DNA of 5,354 nucleotides from Terriglobia bacterium. Its GTDB lineage: Bacteria; Acidobacteriota; Terriglobia; UBA7540. Below are positions 1-4,517 of the stretch, piece after piece. Within the stretch, counting starts at the first letter, position 1. Each line of letters opens with the position of its first letter. A model generated the notes under the pieces. The model searched no databases. It was given only the letters and a program-made list of their open reading frames with translations, and had not been told where the DNA came from. The stretch is taken from positions 1 through 5,354 of the forward strand of contig JASHTR010000436.1 of the NCBI GenBank assembly GCA_030040455.1, given 5' to 3'. Made by a program: the position numbers and the translations under genes.

Positions 1-610
1 CACCGATCGAAAGGCCGTAGGGGTTCCACAAGGCGCTCACGATGTATCCGAAGACGCCGGTTACCAGGTACAACACCACGTATTTTGAGCTGCCAAAGAG
101 ATCTTCCACCATCGGTCCGACGTCAATGAGGCACCATAGGTTGAACCCGATATGAATCAGGCCCGCGTGCAGGAAGATGGCCGTGACCAGGCGCCAATAC
201 TGGCCGGCGAAAATCAGCGGGCTTTTAGCGCCCAGGCGTGCGAGAACCTGGCCTGCAATGCCGCCGAGCGCGGGCGCGGGCTGCATGGTGGCGGCGGCCA
301 GGCGCTGCGTCATGATCCACGAAATGATGTACATGAGCACCGTAAAGGCGACGATGATCGAATTCGCGGTGCTCGGCACCGGGATGATCCCCCCCATCAC
401 GCGGCCGGGAGTGGAGCTGGGCCGCGACCGCGCACCGCCCGTGCGCGCGCCGCACAAGGGGCAGACGGAAGCGCTGCGGGAAACGAGGCCGCGGCACGAA
501 GGGCACATGCGCAGCGAAGTGTCATACGGCTGCTCTTTTTGACCGAAAATGGAGCGCAGCCCGGCCTTCAATTGCTGTAACTTAAACCAAACCTTCGGAG
601 GCAATTGCAT
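1..610 (-). CDS. Rhomboid-family intramembrane serine protease with N-terminal zinc ribbon (partial, C-terminus off the left edge)
   Basis: Reading the minus strand from ATG 610-608 gives 203 open codons up to the window edge. Residues 36-53 hold CPSC and CPLC, a zinc-ribbon-like pair of CxxC knuckles in a cytoplasmic extension. A first membrane segment lies at about 83-101. Residues 139-157 hold a YWRLVT stretch, His148 and HIGFN (His153, Asn157), matching the H...HxxxN pattern of rhomboid TM2; in E. coli GlpG the equivalents are His145, His150 and Asn154, which help form the oxyanion hole. A third segment lies at about 176-194. The visible protein ends at LSIG, just where the catalytic GxSG serine motif would be expected, so the nucleophile cannot be confirmed. 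The family cleaves membrane proteins within the bilayer; no substrate is apparent. The start was chosen because it opens the longest frame, lies just below a promoter-like sequence, and leads into a continuous basic N-terminus. The internal ATG at residue 35 is less likely. Confidence 0.88.
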   Translation of the reverse strand, partial: MQLPPKVWFKLQQLKAGLRSIFGQKEQPYDTSLRMCPSCRGLVSRSASVCPLCGARTGGARSRPSSTPGRVMGGIIPVPSTANSIIVAFTVLMYIISWIMTQRLAAATMQPAPALGGIAGQVLARLGAKSPLIFAGQYWRLVTAIFLHAGLIHIGFNLWCLIDVGPMVEDLFGSSKYVVLYLVTGVFGYIVSALWNPYGLSIG

Positions 611-617
611 AAGGCTC

Positions 618-646
618 AGTATGCAGGATGAGGCTGGAAGTGTAAA
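618..646 (-). promoter_or_regulatory. Candidate sigma70-type promoter of the rhomboid gene, possibly leaderless
   Basis: On the minus strand TTTACA (646-641) and CATACT (623-618) are separated by exactly 17 nt; they match the consensus hexamers at 5/6 and 4/6. Transcription would begin about 611-610, at or next to the ATG at 610. No Shine-Dalgarno sequence precedes that ATG, so a leaderless or very short-leader mRNA fits. This is inferred from hexamers only. Confidence 0.4.
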
Positions 647-650
647 GAAA

Positions 651-673
651 CCGGCGGAGGGGCGCACCGCCGG
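651..673 (-). terminator. GC-rich hairpin followed by a T-rich tract on the minus strand (terminator- or attenuator-like)
   Basis: CCGGCGG (651-657) and CCGCCGG (667-673) form a perfect 7-bp GC stem with a 9-nt loop. Read on the minus strand the stem is followed at once by TTTCTTT (650-644), the layout of an intrinsic terminator. No minus-strand gene lies upstream of it, and it sits just above the rhomboid promoter. It may insulate that promoter from read-through, or attenuate transcription from a more distant start. The plus strand has no T tract after the stem. Confidence 0.4.
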
Positions 674-728
674 CAACCTGCCAGCAGTTATAGCCGGGAC
701 AGTGGCCCTACGCGCCCAGAGCGCAAAG

Positions 729-766
729 TGGCGATTAACTCCCCGAGAACATATAAAAAATCGCCA
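729..766. repeat. 8-bp perfect inverted repeat with 22-nt loop
   Basis: TGGCGATT (729-736) is the exact reverse complement of AATCGCCA (759-766). The loop is A-rich near its right side (TATAAAAAA at 752-760 overlaps the right arm). It could be a cruciform or a protein-binding dyad; neither strand shows a proper terminator tail. Confidence 0.45.
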
Positions 767-826
767 AGGGCTGTCATCCTGAGCCCTTCGCTTGTCATTC
801 TTCGCTTCGCTCAGCGTCAGCATGAC
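766..826. repeat. Compound palindromic intergenic repeat with GTCATCCTGAGC-type arms
   Basis: Two nested dyads overlap. AAGGGCT (766-772) pairs perfectly with AGCCCTT (782-788) across a 9-nt loop. GTCATCCTGA (773-782) pairs 9/10 with TCAGCATGAC (817-826), with CTTCGCTT-like motifs between. Read on the minus strand it contains CTGAGCGAAGCGAAGAATGA, resembling the short dispersed extragenic repeats (GTCATTCTGAGCG-like) that I recall from acidobacterial and other environmental genomes. That family assignment is from memory. Only one copy is in the window, so its repetitive nature cannot be shown here. Confidence 0.45.
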
Positions 827-860
827 AACGAACGGGCTTAACATGAAGTCCTCAAATTCT

Positions 861-890
861 TTCACGGCTTCCAAGGGTTCGATATACAAT
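861..890 (+). promoter_or_regulatory. Candidate promoter of rlpA
   Basis: TTCACG (861-866, 4/6 to the -35 consensus) and TACAAT (885-890, 5/6 to the -10 consensus) are separated by 18 nt. Transcription would start near 897, leaving a leader of about 30 nt with GAGG at 912-915 ahead of the ATG at 927. The -10 is good and the -35 weak. Confidence 0.4.
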
Positions 891-926
891 CGGGAATCCC
901 GCCCGAGGCGCGAGGATCTCGAAATC

Positions 927-1619
927 ATGCGAAGCTCGCCCGAGTGCCATCCGATCCGGTTAAAGCTACTGATTGTGCTGGGCGCGGCCCTTGCGCTCAC
1001 CGGCTGCCTTCATCGCCATCCTCGTCGCGTCAGCCTGCCGGGCGGAGCGCCCATCACGAGGGATGGGATGGAAGGACTGGCTTCCTGGTACGGGCATCCC
1101 TATCACGGAAGGCCCACGGCCAGCGGCGAGATTTATAATATGTATGCCATGACAGCAGCGCACCGCACGCTGCCTTTCGGAACGATGGTGCGGGTCCATG
1201 ACCTCGACAATGGCAAATCCGTGGACGTGCGCATTAATGACCGTGGACCTTTCATCCCCGGACGCATCATTGATTTGTCCTATGCCGCTGCGGAGGAGAT
1301 CAACATGGTCGGACCCGGCTCGGCACACGTACAGCTTGAAATTCTCAATCCGGACGTAGTTTATGGGCCGAACGCGGTGCCGGGCATCTATGCCGTTCAG
1401 GTCGGCGCGTTCGCTGACCCGAATAACGCGCAGCGCCTGAAGGCGCTGATCGAGCCGCATTTCGGACCCATCATCATCCAAACCTATGATGGACCCTCGG
1501 GGCTTCTCTATCGTGTCCGGGTGGGCCGCTTGAATAACGAAGCCACGGCGAACGAGCTGGCAAACGATTTGAAACAGGCAGGCTTGGTGACGGAAACCTA
1601 CGTTGTGAGGATAAATTAA
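927..1619 (+). CDS. rlpA: RlpA-family lipoprotein (DPBB lytic transglycosylase-like domain plus SPOR domain)
   Basis: The 230-residue product begins with a lipoprotein signal: a basic stretch, a hydrophobic core at about 14-25 and a lipobox LTGC with Cys27, so it is probably outer-membrane anchored. Residues 50-141 form the RlpA double-psi beta-barrel, with ASWYG (52-56), TASGE (64-68), AHRTLPFG (78-85) and VRINDRGPF (101-109). Glu68, His79 and Asp105 have the spacing (11 and 26 residues) that I recall for the catalytic trio of Pseudomonas RlpA, which cleaves peptidoglycan glycan strands lacking stem peptides. Residues 153-228 are a SPOR domain ([17 protein letters not shown]), which in this family binds denuded glycan at the division septum. 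The ATG at 927 was chosen because it places the signal peptide at the N-terminus and has GAGG 11 nt upstream. A TTG at 792 and an ATG at 843 are in frame but would add an unrelated 28-45-residue leader, part of it encoded by the spacer repeat. The HIT gene follows after 2 nt. Confidence 0.9.
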   Translation: MRSSPECHPIRLKLLIVLGAALALTGCLHRHPRRVSLPGGAPITRDGMEGLASWYGHPYHGRPTASGEIYNMYAMTAAHRTLPFGTMVRVHDLDNGKSVDVRINDRGPFIPGRIIDLSYAAAEEINMVGPGSAHVQLEILNPDVVYGPNAVPGIYAVQVGAFADPNNAQRLKALIEPHFGPIIIQTYDGPSGLLYRVRVGRLNNEATANELANDLKQAGLVTETYVVRIN

Positions 1620-1621
1620 GA

Positions 1622-1966
1622 ATGAGCGATTGTCTTTTCTGCCGGATTGTCGAGCGTGAAATCCCCGCCCAGATCGCCTATGAGGATGAGACGGCTGTGG
1701 CGATTGAGGATATCCATCCGCAAGCCCCCGTGCACCTGCTCGTCATTCCTCGACGCCATATCGTGTCGCTGGATGAGATGAAACCGGAAAATGAAAGCCT
1801 CATAGGGCATCTCCACGGGATTGCGGCTCAGTTGGCCCACGAGAGGGGGCTTGGGGTCAAAGGCTATCGCACCGTCATTAACAACGGCGCGGGCGCCGGC
1901 CAATCTGTGTTTCATCTCCACGTCCACGTTCTGGGAGGCCGCCCCTTTCACTGGCCGCCAGGATAA
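1622..1966 (+). CDS. HIT-family protein (HINT/PKCI-like purine nucleotide hydrolase)
   Basis: The 114-residue product has the full length of bacterial HinT-type proteins. It opens with CLFC (4-7), followed by REIPAQIAYED (12-22), a typical HINT start in which CxxC plus His46 and His98 can bind zinc. HLLVIPRRH lies at 38-46, INNGAGAGQ at 86-94, and the histidine triad HLHVH at 98-102, where central His100 is the expected nucleophile that forms a nucleotidyl intermediate. The family hydrolyses purine phosphoramidates and acyl-AMPs in the cytoplasm. Its start lies 2 nt after the rlpA stop, with GAGG at 1607-1610 inside the end of rlpA, so the two are probably co-transcribed. That pairing does not by itself indicate a shared pathway. 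Confidence 0.94.
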   Translation: MSDCLFCRIVEREIPAQIAYEDETAVAIEDIHPQAPVHLLVIPRRHIVSLDEMKPENESLIGHLHGIAAQLAHERGLGVKGYRTVINNGAGAGQSVFHLHVHVLGGRPFHWPPG

Positions 1967-2100
1967 ACTCAGACCCGCAGTTATAGACCGCGAACATAAC
2001 GATGGTCTTTATGATCTCGACAGGGCCGCCATAGGCATCCGAGGCAACGTCGGCTCGCAACACAGCTTGCGGTATCCCATCCGGGAGAACGGCTCCTTGA

Positions 2101-2144
2101 TGCGGGAAGGCAGGTCGGCCATCACCAGGAATGCCATTCCCGCA
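2101..2144. repeat. 44-nt imperfect hairpin
   Basis: TGCGGGAA (2101-2108) pairs perfectly with TTCCCGCA (2137-2144). The stem continues with GGCA (2109-2112)/TGCC (2132-2135) after a bulged A2136, and with GGT (2113-2115)/ACC (2124-2126) after a 5-nt bulge. That gives 15 paired positions with an 8-nt tip. A smaller nested dyad, GGAATG-C-CATTCC, occupies 2128-2140. No T tract follows on either strand, so a simple intrinsic terminator is unlikely. Confidence 0.5.
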
Positions 2145-2208
2145 ACGCGTCATGCTTGGCCGGGGAAATCCACCCTTAAACTGGGGGGATGGCAAGATGA
2201 AACATCTC

Positions 2209-2237
2209 TTGAAAGCATAACTGCCATACCATAAACT
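2209..2237 (+). promoter_or_regulatory. Candidate sigma70-type promoter for the Cys-rich gene and copper module
   Basis: TTGAAA (2209-2214, 5/6) and TAAACT (2232-2237, 4/6) are separated by 17 nt. Transcription would start near 2244, about 15 nt before the ATG at 2259. I see no CueR-, CsoR- or CopR-type operator around it, so copper control cannot be read from the DNA. Confidence 0.4.
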
Positions 2238-2258
2238 TTGGGTTGACTCAGATTCCCG

Positions 2259-2702
2259 ATGGGGCGCAAAAAAATATTCAAGTCGCGCGGGCTCTCTTTG
2301 GCGTTACTCGTCGCCTTCAACGGGGGCTCTCTCTACGCTCTTACCTGTCCGATCCTCTGCTCTCTCCAGCGCTGCGCGGATCACAGTGACGCCTCCAGGA
2401 TGACGCGCATGTCGGGCACGGCTGCTTCTCCCGCATGTTGCCGTCCTTCCGCCAGCCGCAAGAATGACGCTCCCTGTGGTTCTCCGGCAGAGAGATGCAT
2501 TACCCATGCTCAACACGCTGCGTTTTTGAGTTCGGGGGGCGCTGCCGCTCCACAGTTCTGCTCGTTTCCGACGGTCAGGCTTCGGAAGCCGGTTCCTCAA
2601 GTGAGTTCCACGCTCTCTATTGTGGCCTACGCTTCTCTGCCTCCACCCGGCCATTCATCAGGCAGAGCCATCTGCCAAAAAGAATCCTTCCTCCGCATTT
2701 AG
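2259..2702 (+). CDS. Secreted Cys-rich small protein, candidate metal-binding component of the copper module
   Basis: The 147-residue product is not a family I can name. It starts with a basic segment (RKKIFKSR) and a hydrophobic core (GLSLALLVAF, 11-20), with likely Sec processing near SLYA (24-27). The rest is unusually rich in cysteine: Cys30, 34, 39, 60, 61, 73, 80, 101 and 139, arranged as CPILC, a CC pair and spaced single cysteines. His42, His83 and His86 lie among them. That composition suits a periplasmic metal-binding protein or a disulfide-bonded exported domain. An in-frame TGA at 2244 leaves ATG 2259 as the first ATG; no clear Shine-Dalgarno precedes it, but a candidate promoter starts transcription about 15 nt upstream. 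It lies upstream of, and on the same strand as, a multicopper oxidase and an efflux channel, so a copper role is inferred from context. The C-terminal 40 residues look low in conservation signal. Confidence 0.6.
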   Translation: MGRKKIFKSRGLSLALLVAFNGGSLYALTCPILCSLQRCADHSDASRMTRMSGTAASPACCRPSASRKNDAPCGSPAERCITHAQHAAFLSSGGAAAPQFCSFPTVRLRKPVPQVSSTLSIVAYASLPPPGHSSGRAICQKESFLRI

Positions 2703-2771
2703 GGTTGTCTCCTTCCTATTTCTATCTGATTCGTCTGACCTGAGACGCCGTTCCGGGTTTCTGCGCACCAT

Positions 2772-2815
2772 CTTGTGTCGATTCCCCTTCGTGCGGTGGG
2801 ACTGAAGGACACGAG
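2772..2815 (+). other. Possible RNA stem in the leader of the small ORF and oxidase genes
   Basis: CTTGTGTC (2772-2779) can pair with GACACGAG (2808-2815) through eight pairs, one of them G-U. Inside it CTTC (2787-2790) can pair with GAAG (2804-2807). The element lies 21 nt before the Shine-Dalgarno at 2838. It may be a 5' UTR structure or a chance dyad. Confidence 0.25.
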
Positions 2816-2837
2816 CGTCAACGCAATTACCAGTTAG

Positions 2838-2844
2838 AAAGGAG
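2838..2844 (+). promoter_or_regulatory. Strong Shine-Dalgarno of the 45-codon ORF
   Basis: AAAGGAG ends 7 nt before the ATG at 2852. It is as strong as any in the window and is the main evidence that the short frame after it is translated. Confidence 0.75.
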
Positions 2845-2851
2845 CCTGCTC

Positions 2852-2989
2852 ATGAGGAGATTCTTTCTTGAGATGGTTGTGAAGTACATGGACAAATTAG
2901 TGCCCGCGGCCGAGGAGGTGTGGCAACAACCAGCCACCGCGGAGCTTAAAAACAACTCCGGAAAGGAGAGCGAGCAACATGGCAAATAG
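2852..2989 (+). CDS. Small 45-residue protein translationally coupled to the multicopper oxidase
   Basis: ATG 2852 to TAG 2987-2989 encodes 45 residues beginning MRRFFLEMVVKYMDKL. A strong AAAGGAG lies 7 nt upstream. The first 25 residues look like an amphipathic helix with hydrophobic positions Phe4, Phe5, Leu6, Met8, Val9, Val10, Tyr12, Met13, Leu16 and Val17 among charged ones. The last 20 are polar and rich in Lys, Glu, Asn and Gln. There is no signal peptide, cysteine or recognisable domain. The frame ends 11 nt inside the oxidase gene and also contains that gene's ribosome-binding site (2962-2968), so ribosomes finishing it could re-initiate on the oxidase. It may be a functional small protein, such as a chaperone, or a leader peptide whose translation sets oxidase expression. 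I do not recognise a homologue. Confidence 0.6.
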   Translation: MRRFFLEMVVKYMDKLVPAAEEVWQQPATAELKNNSGKESEQHGK

Positions 2990-4517
2990 GAGTCGACGCG
3001 AGTTTTTCACCAACGGGGCGCTGGGCGCCGGCCTGCTTGCCTCGGCCAAAGCTTGGGGTCTTCAAATATCCCTGAAAACCAAAGTGGATCGGAACGAGAA
3101 ATGCAGTCCAAGCTATGCGGGTGAACCTTTTCTCCCGGCGCAAACACCGGACGTTCCCGACTTGCCCTGGGAAATGGAGAACGATGTGAAGGTGTTTCAT
3201 CTTGTGGCGGAGCCAGTGAAACGGAAGATTCATCCCAACAAGACGCTTGACCTTTGGGGCTACAACGGGACGTCGCCAGGACCTACCATCCAGGTTATGC
3301 AGGGCGACCGCGTGCGCATCATTTTCGATAACCACTTGCCGGAACCCACCTCCATGCACTGGCATGGGTTTGAGATTCCGCCGGCTATGGATGGCGTTCC
3401 GGGAATCGTTCAGGCGCCTACTCCCCCTGGAGGGCGCATGGTGTACGAGTTCACATTGCACCAGGAGGGCACGTATTTTTACCACCCCCATATGGCGATG
3501 CAGGAAATGATAGGCATGATGGGGGCTTTCATCCTCCATCCCCAAAAGCCCTACCAGACGCGGGTTGACAAGGATTTTGTCATCCTGTTGCAGGAATACG
3601 CGGTGCTGCCCAACAACTCGGTCCCCAACACAATGAATATGGACTTCAACTGGCTGGTGTTTAACGGAAAGTCGGGTCCTGCGATCACGCCAATGATCGT
3701 GCGGCTGGGGGACCGGGTGCGCATTCGGATGGTTAATTTGGGGATGGATCACCACCCCATTCATTTGCACGGCAACACGTTCTATGTCACAGGCACCGAA
3801 GGAGGCCGAGCGCCCCAATCCACGTGGAGACCGGAAAACACAGTGCTCGTGGGAGTAGCTCAGGCACGGGATATCGAATTCAACGCCAAATACGCTGGTG
3901 ACTGGATGCTGCACTGCCACCTTCCCCACCACATGATGAACCAGATGTCCTCGACGGTCGGCCCCATGACACGCATCGGGAAGGGGATGCCAGCGGGGTT
4001 GGGGATGGAAGAAGGCATGGGAATGCTGACCGGATCGCCGGGAACCCCTCTGGGAAAAGATTATGGACCCAGCCTTGGGCGCGGTCTGGGAGTGGGATCG
4101 ACTAATGATCAACGGGCGAGCAATTCACCCCTGTCGGCGCGTCAGGCCCAGGCCACGATGCAAAATATGCCGGGGATGCAGCCAAGCGAAACACAAGTGC
4201 CTGGAGCGAACGTGCAGTCCGATGTAAGCCCGAATGCAAACAGTGTTCCGGGCTTTCCGCAGGACGCCTATATGGAAGGCCCGAGGATGGCGATGGATAA
4301 AGCGGTATGGAAACCGGAAAACTACGGACTACGGCCGGGATGGAGTGGCTTCATGCAAGGCATGATGACGCTGGTCCGCGTTTTACCTCCTGACCGATAC
4401 GACAAAATTATGGAACTGATCCGCGCGAACCGGCGGCAACCGGTGCCCTACACGCCCGAAGCGTTCGACGCTCCTGGCGTGAACCGTCTCAGCTCGAGAA
4501 CCGGGAGGTTAGAATGA
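2979..4517 (+). CDS. Tat-exported two-domain multicopper oxidase with Met-rich C-terminal extension
   Basis: The 512-residue product begins with a twin-arginine signal (SRREFFTNGA, 5-14, then a hydrophobic stretch to about 28), so it is exported folded to the periplasm. Cupredoxin domain 1 (about 75-190) holds HWHG (127-130) and HPH (169-171), the latter replacing the usual HSH. Domain 2 (about 225-332) holds HPIHLHG (259-265) and HCHLPHHMMNQM (312-323). Expected type 1 ligands are His259, Cys313, His318 and Met323; the trinuclear site would use His127, 129, 169, 171, 262, 264, 312 and 314. Only about 130 residues separate the two motif pairs, so the middle domain of CopA/CueO-type enzymes is absent and the layout fits two-domain laccases with type 1 copper in domain 2, known to work as trimers. 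Residues 333-440 are rich in Met, Gly, Pro, Gln and Ser, and 441-490 look folded. Likely role: oxidation of Cu(I), or of phenols or metals. Start: AAAGGAG 10 nt upstream. Confidence 0.92.
   Translation: MANRSRREFFTNGALGAGLLASAKAWGLQISLKTKVDRNEKCSPSYAGEPFLPAQTPDVPDLPWEMENDVKVFHLVAEPVKRKIHPNKTLDLWGYNGTSPGPTIQVMQGDRVRIIFDNHLPEPTSMHWHGFEIPPAMDGVPGIVQAPTPPGGRMVYEFTLHQEGTYFYHPHMAMQEMIGMMGAFILHPQKPYQTRVDKDFVILLQEYAVLPNNSVPNTMNMDFNWLVFNGKSGPAITPMIVRLGDRVRIRMVNLGMDHHPIHLHGNTFYVTGTEGGRAPQSTWRPENTVLVGVAQARDIEFNAKYAGDWMLHCHLPHHMMNQMSSTVGPMTRIGKGMPAGLGMEEGMGMLTGSPGTPLGKDYGPSLGRGLGVGSTNDQRASNSPLSARQAQATMQNMPGMQPSETQVPGANVQSDVSPNANSVPGFPQDAYMEGPRMAMDKAVWKPENYGLRPGWSGFMQGMMTLVRVLPPDRYDKIMELIRANRRQPVPYTPEAFDAPGVNRLSSRTGRLE

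Larger units (their letters stand above)
611..926. other. Divergent intergenic region dense in inverted repeats
   Basis: This 316-base spacer separates the divergent rhomboid and rlpA genes. I see no convincing gene in it. It holds candidate promoters near both ends and inverted repeats at 651-673, 729-766, 766-788 and 773-826, each listed separately. The frames that are open across it are compositionally ordinary, lack good ribosome-binding sites and run through the hairpins. Confidence 0.7.
1967..2258. other. Intergenic spacer without a convincing gene
   Basis: These 292 bases separate the HIT gene from the Cys-rich gene. A weak dyad AGACC (1985-1989)/GGTCT (2004-2008) followed by TTT could be a poor terminator for rlpA-HIT. 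The strong 44-nt hairpin at 2101-2144 and the candidate promoter at 2209-2237 are listed separately. The frames open here on both strands are continuations of frames overlapping the HIT gene, and lack domains or ribosome-binding sites. Confidence 0.6.

Noticed and set aside
152..782. Plus-strand and minus-strand frames at 152-580, 177-542, 225-506 and 549-782
   Set aside because: The first three overlap the rhomboid gene, whose frame carries coherent zinc-ribbon and rhomboid motifs; these frames give Arg/Ala/Pro-rich sequence without structure. The last runs through the rhomboid start and promoter and the spacer hairpins.
792..926. Upstream TTG start for rlpA adding 45 residues
   Set aside because: It would begin inside the palindromic repeat and put a polar leader ahead of the lipoprotein signal. 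The ATG at 927 has GAGG upstream and a normal signal peptide.
966..1481. A 171-residue minus-strand open frame opposite rlpA
   Set aside because: It is antisense to the DPBB and SPOR domains, with no motif of its own.
1878..2195. A 105-residue minus-strand frame, and the plus-strand frame 1821-2234, over the spacer after the HIT gene
   Set aside because: Both continue from frames overlapping the HIT gene. Neither has a ribosome-binding site or recognised motif, and both cross the 44-nt hairpin. A decayed gene cannot be fully excluded.
2243..2278. TTGACT at 2243 as -35 box with AATATT at 2273 as -10
   Set aside because: The spacing is 24 nt and the start would fall inside the Cys-rich coding region; the pair at 2209-2237 is better placed.
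2732..2747. CGTCT/AGACG dyad as terminator of the Cys-rich gene
   Set aside because: Only 5 bp with a 6-nt loop and no T tract follows; it does not support a transcription stop.
2946..4112. A 388-residue minus-strand open frame opposite the multicopper oxidase
   Set aside because: It lies almost wholly antisense to a gene with unmistakable copper motifs. Its His- and Arg-rich composition is what reverse reading of those codons produces, and it has no domain.
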